NCBI GenBank assembly: GCA_020216575.1
Contig: JAIUYC010000176.1
Coordinates: 1-7,164, forward strand
From: Coleofasciculus sp. S288
GTDB lineage: Bacteria > Cyanobacteriota > Cyanobacteriia > Cyanobacteriales > Coleofasciculaceae
Length of the DNA stretch: 7,164 bases
Direction of reading: 5' to 3'
Translations under genes and position numbers: made by a program
The notes under the pieces: generated by a model
Databases searched by the model: none
What the model was told of the DNA's origin: nothing
The model's input: only the letters and a program-made list of their open reading frames with translations
Shown: piece by piece, positions 1 through 4,222 of the stretch
How positions within the stretch are numbered: position 1 is the stretch's first letter
Layout: every line of letters starts with the position of its first letter

Positions 1-55
1 TGCTTCGACTAAGCTCAGCAGCCATCTTTGATGGGAGCTTTACTACTCAGGGATT

Positions 56-83
56 AACTGATAACTGATAACTGATAACTGAA
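56..83. repeat. STRR heptanucleotide repeat (AACTGAT)4
   Basis: Four head-to-tail copies of AACTGAT lie at 56-62, 63-69, 70-76 and 77-83, the last ending in A instead of T. Heptamer tandem repeats of this kind are typical of cyanobacterial intergenic DNA (STRR sequences). It lies downstream of the phosphatase gene. No hairpin with a T-tract that would clearly terminate that gene is visible in 1-190. Confidence 0.85.
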
Positions 84-190
84 AGGTGAAAACTACTTCA
101 GCCTTACGATAGAGCGATGCTGTCACTGCCACAAGTCCCCAACTGGATACACTCCGAATGGTGTTTTCCTTCTAAAGCCCGGCAGCTACT

Positions 191-1792
191 CTAAACTTTA
201 GGTGTTAAGTCCATACGGTAGAGAGTTTTACCTTCGAGGTTGTGGAGAGCAACCGTCATTACCTTGCTGTCTCCATCAATTTTGACCGTGCCGAAGAACT
301 GAAGACCTTCAGTGGGGGGACGATTGGGCTGCATGTTAGGTGGGATGCTGAGGAACTTCACCTGTGGACCAAAGGTATTGTCGAGTTGATTAGGCCCAAA
401 CGTCCCAGCGTTGAGCGGTCCAGCGACAAACTCCCAGAAGGGTTCAAAGTCAGTGAACTGAGCTTGGTTTGGATCGTAGTAATGCGCTGCGGCGTAATGG
501 ACATCAGCAGTGAGCCATACGACATTATGAATCTGCTTGTGCTTGATGAAACGCAACAAATCGGCGATTTCAAGTTCGCGTCCCAACGCTGGGCCATCCC
601 CATTGGCAGCGTTCTCAAAATTGACTGAACCATCTGGAACAATTAATCCAATTGGCATGTCCGCGGCGATGACTTTCCAAGTTGCCTTTGAACTCTTCAA
701 TTCCCGCTTCAACCACTCAATCTGAGCGTTACCCAAAAATGCCGTTTCTTCACTCTGCACGGGTTGCCGATTGAGTGAGTTTTGTCCTCGGTAGCTTCGC
801 ATATCAAGCATGAAAATTTCCAAGGAGGGACCGTAATAGAAGGAACGATAAATCCGCTGTGGATCTCTGCGATTGATGCGAATCGGCGTATACTCTAGAA
901 ACGCCTGCCTTGCCCTTTCTGCCAAAACATCGACACGTTTTTCTATCTGATAGCGATCATCGGTCGTCAGTACTTCACCGGGATACCAGTTATTCGTTGT
1001 TTCATGGTCATCCCACTGCGCCATTTGTGGGACTTGAGCGTTGAAGCGGCGCACGTTTTCATCGAGTAAGTTGTAGATGTAGTTGCCGCGAAACTCTTCT
1101 AAGGTTTCTGCGACTTTTGATTTCGCTGGTGTGATGATATTTTTCCAGATGCTACCGTCATTTAGCTGGACTTCAGCTTGCATGGGGCCATCAGCATAAA
1201 TATAATCGCCGGAATGAATGAAAAAGTCGGGATTGAACCGTCGCATGGTTTCATAGATTTTCATGCCGCCCCACTCTGGATTGATTCCCCAACCTTGACC
1301 GGCAGTATCACCCGACCAGGCAAAATAGATATCGCGATTATTTTCTGGCGCTGTACGAAACGTACCTGTAACGGGATAGCTGTAGATAGTTTTATTGTTT
1401 AAATCCTGAAACTTAACTCGGTAGAATATCTGCTGATCTGCTGGTAGATTGCCAAGGTAAATACGCGCTGTGTAGTCACTAGCGTCTGAAACATCTCGAC
1501 TAACAAATTGATGCCCATTGCGAAGGGATTCGTGGGTACTATATTCTATAATCATCCGTGCAGGTCGGTCAGTACGACTCCAAATCACAGCTCTGCCACC
1601 GGAAATGTCACCACTTGCAACACCATAGGGGATTTGGGGTCGCATCCGATCCGACGTGATAATCCCTAGAGCAGAACCTTGTGCCAATCCAGATTTTGAT
1701 AAAAGGTCTGCGGCGATGATACTACCACCTGTTGCGGCTGAGCCAAGTATGAAGCGACGGCGTGTTACTTTCTGATGATTTTTATGTTGCAT
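191..1792 (-). CDS. phoD: PhoD-family alkaline phosphatase/phosphodiesterase, Tat-exported
   Basis: Metal-dependent phosphatase of the PhoD family, which hydrolyses phosphate mono- and diesters outside the cytoplasm to release phosphate. The 533-residue protein begins with a Tat signal: T10-R-R-R-F-I-L-G, a hydrophobic stretch, and a likely cleavage site near GLAQ (about residue 38). An N-terminal PhoD_N-like beta domain (about 52-150, with VASGD and AVIWSRT) precedes the metallophosphatase domain. Visible family motifs are SGD (D162), HSGDYIYADG (193-202), WDDHETTNN (260-268), LDMRSYR (329-335) and TADVHY (429-434), so the metal-binding residues appear intact. The length is normal for the family. 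The ATG at 1790-1792 is chosen because GGAG lies 12 bases upstream; an in-frame TTG at 1808-1810 would add six residues but has no ribosome binding site of its own. The gene stands alone. No convincing Pho box is visible upstream, only AT-rich DNA, so phosphate control is expected from the family rather than seen. Confidence 0.95.
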   Translation of the reverse strand: MQHKNHQKVTRRRFILGSAATGGSIIAADLLSKSGLAQGSALGIITSDRMRPQIPYGVASGDISGGRAVIWSRTDRPARMIIEYSTHESLRNGHQFVSRDVSDASDYTARIYLGNLPADQQIFYRVKFQDLNNKTIYSYPVTGTFRTAPENNRDIYFAWSGDTAGQGWGINPEWGGMKIYETMRRFNPDFFIHSGDYIYADGPMQAEVQLNDGSIWKNIITPAKSKVAETLEEFRGNYIYNLLDENVRRFNAQVPQMAQWDDHETTNNWYPGEVLTTDDRYQIEKRVDVLAERARQAFLEYTPIRINRRDPQRIYRSFYYGPSLEIFMLDMRSYRGQNSLNRQPVQSEETAFLGNAQIEWLKRELKSSKATWKVIAADMPIGLIVPDGSVNFENAANGDGPALGRELEIADLLRFIKHKQIHNVVWLTADVHYAAAHYYDPNQAQFTDFEPFWEFVAGPLNAGTFGPNQLDNTFGPQVKFLSIPPNMQPNRPPTEGLQFFGTVKIDGDSKVMTVALHNLEGKTLYRMDLTPKV

Positions 1793-1890
1793 ACGTATTT
1801 TCTTCTCCAAAGCTGCATAGACTCTAGTCTTGCTGCTTTATCAGGAGATAAAGGTCTGGTTACTAAATCTTTAAGTTTTAATTTTGGTTG

Positions 1891-2010
1891 ATATATAGCA
1901 AAAGGCAGAGGGCTCCAGGGCAGAAGGTAAAAGGTAAAAGGGATGCATATTGGCTGGTCAAGGTTTCAGGGTTTGGCTGTGTCCTAATCGCCTTGGCGAC
2001 TGCTATATAT
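1891..2010. repeat. MITE-like element with 10-bp inverted ends
   Basis: ATATATAGCA at 1891-1900 is the exact reverse complement of TGCTATATAT at 2001-2010, bounding 120 bp with no coding potential. The interior contains a GGTAAAA-type tandem run and the stretch CGCCTTGGCGACTGC next to the right end. This is the look of a small non-autonomous mobile or interspersed repeat. AT-rich ends can pair by chance, so the call is tentative. Its right end lies only eight bases from the truncated XRE-gene remnant, so its arrival may be linked to the loss of that gene. Confidence 0.45.
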
Positions 2011-2018
2011 AGATATTT

Positions 2019-2045
2019 TTAAAATAAAGCTGCCAAGTTATTCAT
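2019..2045 (-). pseudogene. Remnant of a third-type XRE gene (first 8 codons only)
   Basis: On the minus strand this reads MNNLAALF and a stop. Its start and the 15 bases before it are nearly identical to the start of the frameshifted XRE gene at 2665 (MNELATLKQ), and both sit after the same duplicated spacer. Homology stops after about seven codons, where the DNA runs into the inverted-end element. It is best read as the stump of a second copy of the frameshifted gene, not as a working peptide. Confidence 0.6.
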
Positions 2046-2115
2046 TGTTATTGTTGATAGTTGAATATTATTAATTGAGGACACGATATTGCCGTGTCCT
2101 TACCTATAATTTGCG
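2046..2115. repeat. Duplicated spacer, copy A, with palindrome
   Basis: This spacer after the 77-residue XRE gene is a diverged copy of 2666-2736. Both carry GTTGATAGTTGAA, an AATTGAGG/CATTGAGG block and a central palindrome. Here the palindrome is perfect: AGGACACG (2078-2085), a 7-base loop, CGTGTCCT (2093-2100). Palindromes of the type GGACACG-N-CGTGTCC are common interspersed repeats in filamentous cyanobacteria. There is no T-tract on the minus strand, so it is not an obvious terminator. Confidence 0.75.
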
Positions 2116-2349
2116 TTACTCTATATCGCTAGGCAGGTCTTCAATTGACATTCCTACTTGTTCCATCAGCTCAAATATTTTTCTTACTTGAGCCATAGAA
2201 AGCTGAAGTTTTTGATGCCTACCACTTTCGTAGCTGCCAATTGTGTTTCGAGATAAGCCTAATGTTTTGGCGAATTCCTCCTGAGTCATCCCCAGGCGTT
2301 CCCGAACTTCTTTAAGAGTTGGCACGTTGGGCTTGCTATTTGAGTTCAT
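2116..2349 (-). CDS. Small XRE/Cro-C1-family helix-turn-helix protein (copy A)
   Basis: This 77-residue protein consists almost entirely of one HTH_3-type DNA-binding domain. TLKEVRERLGMTQEEFAKTL (11-30) gives helices 1-2, LSRNTIGSYESGR (32-44) is the recognition-helix region, and the tail ends SIEDLPSDIE. Such proteins usually act as repressors or antitoxins, but no toxin-like gene lies beside it, so its target is unknown. It is a clear paralogue of the 80-residue protein encoded at 2737-2979: they share LGMTQEEFA, GMSIE and a DIE terminus. It is the last gene of a three-gene minus-strand cluster, starting 62 bases after the stop of the broken middle gene. No clear Shine-Dalgarno sequence precedes its ATG. 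Confidence 0.9.
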   Translation of the reverse strand: MNSNSKPNVPTLKEVRERLGMTQEEFAKTLGLSRNTIGSYESGRHQKLQLSMAQVRKIFELMEQVGMSIEDLPSDIE

Positions 2350-2372
2350 AATTGATGTTGAACGAAATCGTA

Positions 2373-2410
2373 GGGAAGCTACCTTGAGCCAGATAGGTAG
2401 CTTCTCTTTT
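2373..2410 (+). terminator. Strong hairpin with T-tract between two XRE genes
   Basis: GAAGCTACCT (2375-2384) pairs perfectly with AGGTAGCTTC (2395-2404) around a 10-base loop. The stem extends two pairs further (one a G-T) and is followed by TCTTTT. The T-tract is on the plus strand, opposite to the surrounding genes. As drawn it would stop plus-strand (antisense) transcription; in the minus-strand transcript it is a hairpin 24 bases before the start of copy A and could affect message processing instead. Confidence 0.55.
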
Positions 2411-2411
2411 G

Positions 2412-2704
2412 TTAGTCTTCAGTCCATCTGTTATGAATTTCCTCGTCAGGTAGTCCTGATACGTCAATGCGTAAGGCTTTAGCTAGGGTTGTTATTGAGA
2501 TTCCTAGCTCCTTTGCTAGTGCAATTGCATCATCAAGCGTGGGATCTGGCGACCTGCTTCCCACTCTGCGATCGTTCGATAACTTAACCCAAGTCGATTT
2601 CCTAGTTCTCCCTGGGTTAGACCTAGATTTTCTTGTAGCTGCTTAAGAGTTGCCAATTCATTCATTGTTATCGTTGATAGTTGAACACTATTCATTGAGG
2701 ACAC
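2412..2704 (-). pseudogene. XRE-family helix-turn-helix gene broken by a frameshift
   Basis: The first frame encodes an HTH domain (MNELATLKQLQENLGLTQ, then LSYRTIAEWEAGRQIP) and ends early at 2516-2518. If one base is added near 2538-2540, reading continues without a stop for 41 more codons (LDDAIALAKELGISITTLAK, then the tail DVSGLPDEEIHNRWTED) to a TAA at 2412-2414. That restored tail is the expected C-terminal half of cyanobacterial HTH proteins of this kind, so a one-base deletion has removed helices 4-5. The likely start is the ATG at 2663-2665; a GTG at 2702-2704 and an ATG at 2693-2695 also lie in frame but fall in the duplicated spacer. The gene is the middle member of the cluster. 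A sequencing error is the main alternative. Confidence 0.85.
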
Positions 2705-2736
2705 GACATTGTCGTGTTCCTACCTGGAATTTAAAG
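2666..2736. repeat. Duplicated spacer, copy B, with palindrome
   Basis: This is the partner of 2046-2115, offset by 620 bases. The palindrome ACACGAC (2701-2707), ATT, GTCGTGT (2711-2717) extends outward by AGG/CCT with one bulged T. The copy lies between the stop of the 80-residue XRE gene and the start of the frameshifted one, as copy A lies between the 77-residue gene and the remnant start. This shows that a gene pair with its spacer was duplicated. Confidence 0.75.
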
Positions 2737-2979
2737 TCACTCAATATCGTCAGGCAACTCTTCGATTGACATTCCTGCTTGTTCTAAGAGTTCTTTTAAT
2801 CTTTTGATTTGAGAGAGTGTAAGCCTTATGTTTCGTTCTCCTCTCTCGTGGTAACCAAGTGTTCTGCGTGTTATTCCTAATTGGTCTGCAAATTCCTCTT
2901 GGGTCATTCCCAGTCGTTCACGAACTTGTTTAAGAGTTGCCAATTCGGGGTTGCGATTTGAGTTTTTATCGTTTACCAT
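2737..2979 (-). CDS. Small XRE/Cro-C1-family helix-turn-helix protein (copy B)
   Basis: This 80-residue single-domain DNA-binding protein has LATLKQVRERLGMTQEEF (13-30) for the first two helices, LGITRRTLGYHERGER (34-49) covering the recognition helix, and a tail with GMSIEELPDDIE. It is paralogous to copy A at 2116-2349. It is the first gene of the minus-strand cluster, so it would be transcribed first. AGG four bases before the ATG (2977-2979) is a weak ribosome binding site. A perfect palindrome (2990-3008) ends ten bases upstream of the start, where a repressor would block transcription or translation initiation, so autoregulation is plausible. No toxin gene is adjacent. Target genes cannot be told from the sequence. 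Confidence 0.9.
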   Translation of the reverse strand: MVNDKNSNRNPELATLKQVRERLGMTQEEFADQLGITRRTLGYHERGERNIRLTLSQIKRLKELLEQAGMSIEELPDDIE

Positions 2980-2989
2980 TTTACCTGCA

Positions 2990-3008
2990 ATGGGAACAAT
3001 GTTCCCAT
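2990..3008. promoter_or_regulatory. Candidate operator palindrome upstream of XRE gene B
   Basis: ATGGGAAC, AAT, GTTCCCAT is a perfect inverted repeat with 8-bp arms and a 3-bp centre, ending 10 bp before the start codon of the 80-residue XRE gene. Cro/C1-type dimers bind two-fold symmetric sites of this size, and location at the gene's own start is the usual autorepression layout. Binding is inferred. In RNA the same sequence could form a hairpin just before the ribosome binding site. Confidence 0.5.
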
Positions 3009-3015
3009 GTAGACC

Positions 3016-3059
3016 ACTAAAAATGACGGGGAAACCTTGGTTGTCGCCTGTTTCCCTGT
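3016..3059 (-). terminator. Terminator-like hairpin in the leader of the XRE cluster
   Basis: On the minus strand, ACAGGGAAAC (3059-3050) pairs with GTTTCCCCGT (3035-3026), 10 bp with one G-T pair and a 14-base loop, followed by TCATTTTTAG. This looks like an intrinsic terminator placed 47 bases upstream of the XRE gene B start. It would either stop incoming minus-strand transcription or act as an attenuator if the promoter is upstream of it. Confidence 0.45.
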
Positions 3060-3166
3060 CTTCTATCGGTTAGTTTCTCACATCATCAGAGTAGGACGCG
3101 AAGGGCTAAACGAAGCGGAGACGTGGATACCAGCCAGTGGATAGGGACACCACAAAGTAGGCGTAT

Positions 3167-3194
3167 CTGACAGCTGACAACTGACAACTAACAA
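3167..3194. repeat. STRR heptanucleotide repeat (CTGACAA type)
   Basis: Four consecutive heptamers: CTGACAG, CTGACAA, CTGACAA, CTAACAA. It is the same family as the block at 3478-3505 and related to the one at 56-83. This is typical cyanobacterial intergenic repeat DNA. Confidence 0.85.
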
Positions 3195-3207
3195 AAAGGA
3201 GGTGATG
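3195..3207 (+). promoter_or_regulatory. Extended Shine-Dalgarno match with adjacent ATG
   Basis: AAAGGAGGTGAT (3195-3206) matches the full complement of the bacterial 16S rRNA 3' end over 12 bases. An ATG overlaps it at 3205-3207, too close for normal initiation, and the frame that follows runs 38 codons into the MITE candidate without resembling a protein. It may be the leftover start of a gene disrupted by that element, or a chance match. Confidence 0.3.
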
Positions 3208-3220
3208 CAAGAGAGCCAAT

Positions 3221-3364
3221 CTAAGGGACTTCCAAGAAATAAATTATCCATTACCCCTGGGATTAAAGGAGGGCGGGTTTTGTACAGATGTTATCCATTT
3301 GTCCACGGATTTAATCTCTAAACCCGCCCCTACAAGGATATTTTTTTATTTGGAAATCCCTAAG
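3221..3364. mobile_element. MITE candidate, 144 bp, with 29-bp imperfect terminal inverted repeats
   Basis: The left end (3221-3249, starting CTAAGGGACTTCCAAG) and the reverse complement of the right end (3364-3336, starting CTTAGGGATTTCCAAA) match at 23 of 29 positions. Inside, GGGCGGGTTT (3271-3280) is exactly complementary to AAACCCGCCC (3320-3329). There is no coding capacity. AAACCCGCCCCTAC is a frequent interspersed sequence in filamentous cyanobacteria. The TA beside each end (3222-3223, 3361-3362) would suit TA-targeting transposases of the IS630/Tc1 type, but a target duplication is not proven. Confidence 0.6.
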
Positions 3365-3407
3365 AAGCGTGTGAATAGCCTTTCATGAAAACATATTGAC
3401 TGAGTGA

Positions 3408-3464
3408 GGGCAGTTGTTTCTTTCACCGATAGCTAACAGTTTCTGAGCAACTGCCCCTTTTCTT
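3408..3464 (+). terminator. Orphan hairpin with T-tract (terminator or small RNA end)
   Basis: GGGCAGTTG (3408-3416) pairs perfectly with CAACTGCCC (3448-3456), followed by CTTTTCTT. The 31-base loop is long for a simple intrinsic terminator. No plus-strand gene precedes it, so if it works it ends a transcript from the repeat region, perhaps a small RNA. It also insulates the small gene at 3515 from upstream transcription. Confidence 0.4.
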
Positions 3465-3477
3465 GCTGTCAATTCAA

Positions 3478-3505
3478 CTGACAACTAACAACTGACAACT
3501 AACAA
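3478..3505. repeat. STRR heptanucleotide repeat (CTGACAA/CTAACAA)
   Basis: Four heptamers alternate CTGACAA, CTAACAA, CTGACAA, CTAACAA and end nine bases before the start of the small gene at 3515. The block therefore occupies the place where its leader and ribosome binding site would lie. Confidence 0.85.
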
Positions 3506-3514
3506 AATTTGACT

Positions 3515-3787
3515 ATGTCAAATATCGAACAACAAACTCAGCTTCAAGCTGAGGCAGAGGCTATTTGTGCCTTTTTAAGAGAGCATGGTTACCGACTTGA
3601 TTCCTGCGGTCTTGCTGCTTGGAAAGTCACTAAAGGTAGCGATGTGTACTTGTACATTCTCTCCTATCTACCCCATACCAGAGGAGACTGGGGTCTAACT
3701 CCACAAGATAATAGTCCAGCTTATCAAGATTTAGATAGCCTTCTCAAACAAGCTCTCGCCAATTACAGGGGAGGTGCAGATGAGTGA
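3515..3787 (+). CDS. Small hypothetical protein, 90 residues
   Basis: I do not recognise this family. The protein starts MSNIEQQTQLQAEAEAICAF, with a charged N-terminal helix, followed by LREHGYRLDSCGLAAWKV, a short hydrophobic stretch VYLYILSYL (about 47-55) too short to span a membrane, GDWGLTP (about 60-66), and a C-terminal helix with LDSLLKQALANY. It reads as a small soluble alpha/beta protein. ATG 3515-3517 is preferred; a TTG two codons upstream is also open. No Shine-Dalgarno sequence is visible because an STRR block lies directly upstream. The stop codon overlaps the ATG of an 11-codon reading frame that has its own strong ribosome binding site, suggesting that it was once the first gene of a translationally coupled pair. 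Confidence 0.7.
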   Translation: MSNIEQQTQLQAEAEAICAFLREHGYRLDSCGLAAWKVTKGSDVYLYILSYLPHTRGDWGLTPQDNSPAYQDLDSLLKQALANYRGGADE

Positions 3788-3815
3788 CCGTCAGCCTCGT
3801 CCCTTGCGATACTGA
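3780..3815 (+). pseudogene. Stump of a translationally coupled downstream gene
   Basis: The 11-codon frame MSDRQPRPLRY begins at an ATG overlapping the last codons of the small gene upstream. GGGGAGG (3768-3774) lies exactly five bases before the ATG, which is near-ideal spacing. After the stop the DNA becomes interspersed-repeat sequence (3820-3900). A strong coupled start leading to so short a product suggests that the rest of the gene was lost. A working micropeptide is the alternative. Confidence 0.4.
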
Positions 3816-3872
3816 GCAACAAGCTTTTCAAGAATCTTGCAGGATTGTGGACAAGCGAGTTTCCCGCCTGCT

Positions 3873-3900
3873 GTACGGGCGAGGCATGCCTCGCCCCTAC
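3873..3900. repeat. Interspersed palindrome GTA(C)GGGCGAGGC/GCCTCGCCC
   Basis: GGGCGAGGCA at 3877-3886 and TGCCTCGCCC at 3887-3896 form a perfect 20-bp palindrome with no loop, flanked by GTAC and CTAC. Palindromes of this type (GGGCGAGGCATGCC core) are widespread between genes in cyanobacteria. It is not followed by a T-tract on either strand. Confidence 0.8.
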
Positions 3901-3915
3901 TCTGTGTAGCATCTG

Positions 3916-3956
3916 TGCGTAAGTCCTACTATATTTGCTATCCATGCGTAAGTCCT
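3916..3956. repeat. Short direct repeat TGCGTAAGTCCT (two copies)
   Basis: TGCGTAAGTCCT occurs at 3916-3927 and again at 3945-3956, 29 bases apart, with unrelated DNA between. Its function is unknown. It may be a regulatory direct repeat or repeat-family debris. Confidence 0.6.
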
Positions 3957-4209
3957 GTTCTATGATTCGCATTCTGTATCGGGCTACTCAGCTTCTGTTT
4001 CAAGAATTGTGTCGTGAGCTTTGCTGTTAGCTGTTGTGAGTAAAAACTTTGGTCTAAGGTCAGGTCATTGTTTCTTCTGGCTACAATGAAAGCTATCTAT
4101 TGATAATGAAAAGTGATAAGAGATGGGTCAAGGAGCGGTTGAAGTGAACTTTATACTTCATAGCTCAGGGCAGGTGGGAGAACTGCCCCGACGTTACTCA
4201 AAACGCTTT

Positions 4210-4214
4210 GAGGG
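4210..4214 (+). promoter_or_regulatory. Ribosome binding site of the CheA-like gene
   Basis: GAGGG lies 8 bases before the ATG at 4223 but only 2 bases before the in-frame ATG at 4217. The spacing favours 4223 as the start codon. Confidence 0.65.
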
Positions 4215-4222
4215 ATATGGCA

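Larger units (their letters stand above)
1793..2115. other. Intergenic region upstream of phoD
   Basis: No gene fits here. It holds the phoD leader (1793-1890, AT-rich), an inverted-end element (1891-2010) that contains a short heptamer-like run (two and a half copies of AAGGTAA near 1924-1940), a nine-codon gene remnant (2019-2045), and one of two duplicated spacer segments with a palindrome (2046-2115). No promoter with a credible -35/-10 pair could be assigned. Confidence 0.6.
2980..3514. other. Gene-free, repeat-dense region
   Basis: No protein gene is supported here. From left to right it contains the candidate operator and hairpin of the XRE cluster, an STRR block (3167-3194), a 12-base perfect match to the Shine-Dalgarno consensus (3195-3206), a 144-bp MITE candidate (3221-3364), an orphan hairpin with a T-tract (3408-3464) and a second STRR block (3478-3505). 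The part from 3065 to 3160 shows nothing recognisable apart from GCGAAG/GAAGCGG-type short repeats common in cyanobacterial spacers. Confidence 0.6.
3816..4209. other. Intergenic region upstream of the CheA-like gene
   Basis: No gene is supported. The left part (3820-3900) is interspersed-repeat DNA ending in a palindrome, and 3916-3956 has a short direct repeat. The right part should hold the promoter of the CheA-like gene; TACAAT (4082-4087) and GATAAT (4102-4107) are possible -10 boxes, but neither has a good -35. A small hairpin, GGGCAG (4168-4173) with CTGCCC (4183-4188), lies in the leader 21 bases before the ribosome binding site. Confidence 0.55.

Noticed and set aside
242..1402. Plus-strand reading frames (242-628, 537-725, 1178-1402) opposite the phosphatase
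   Set aside because: They overlap the well-supported phoD gene, have no recognisable protein features and no ribosome binding sites.
1855..1880. Pho box upstream of phoD
   Set aside because: On the minus strand there are TTAAA-like runs, but they do not form the 8-bp repeats with 3-bp spacing known for cyanobacterial Pho boxes. AT-richness explains them.
2116..2979. Toxin-antitoxin module
   Set aside because: XRE antitoxins would fit, but none of the reading frames around the cluster resembles HigB, RelE or another toxin.
3167..3505. CRISPR-like array
   Set aside because: The repeated units are 7-bp direct tandem heptamers without spacers, so they are STRR sequences and not CRISPR repeats.
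3763..3972. Minus-strand frame of 69 residues
   Set aside because: It runs through the interspersed palindrome and the end of the small plus-strand gene. Its sequence (VGARHASPV, NSLVHNPARFLKS) is what translated cyanobacterial spacer repeats look like.
3962..4030. Plus-strand 22-codon frame starting MIRILYRATQLLF
   Set aside because: It has no ribosome binding site, no similarity to anything recognised, and lies next to repeat debris.
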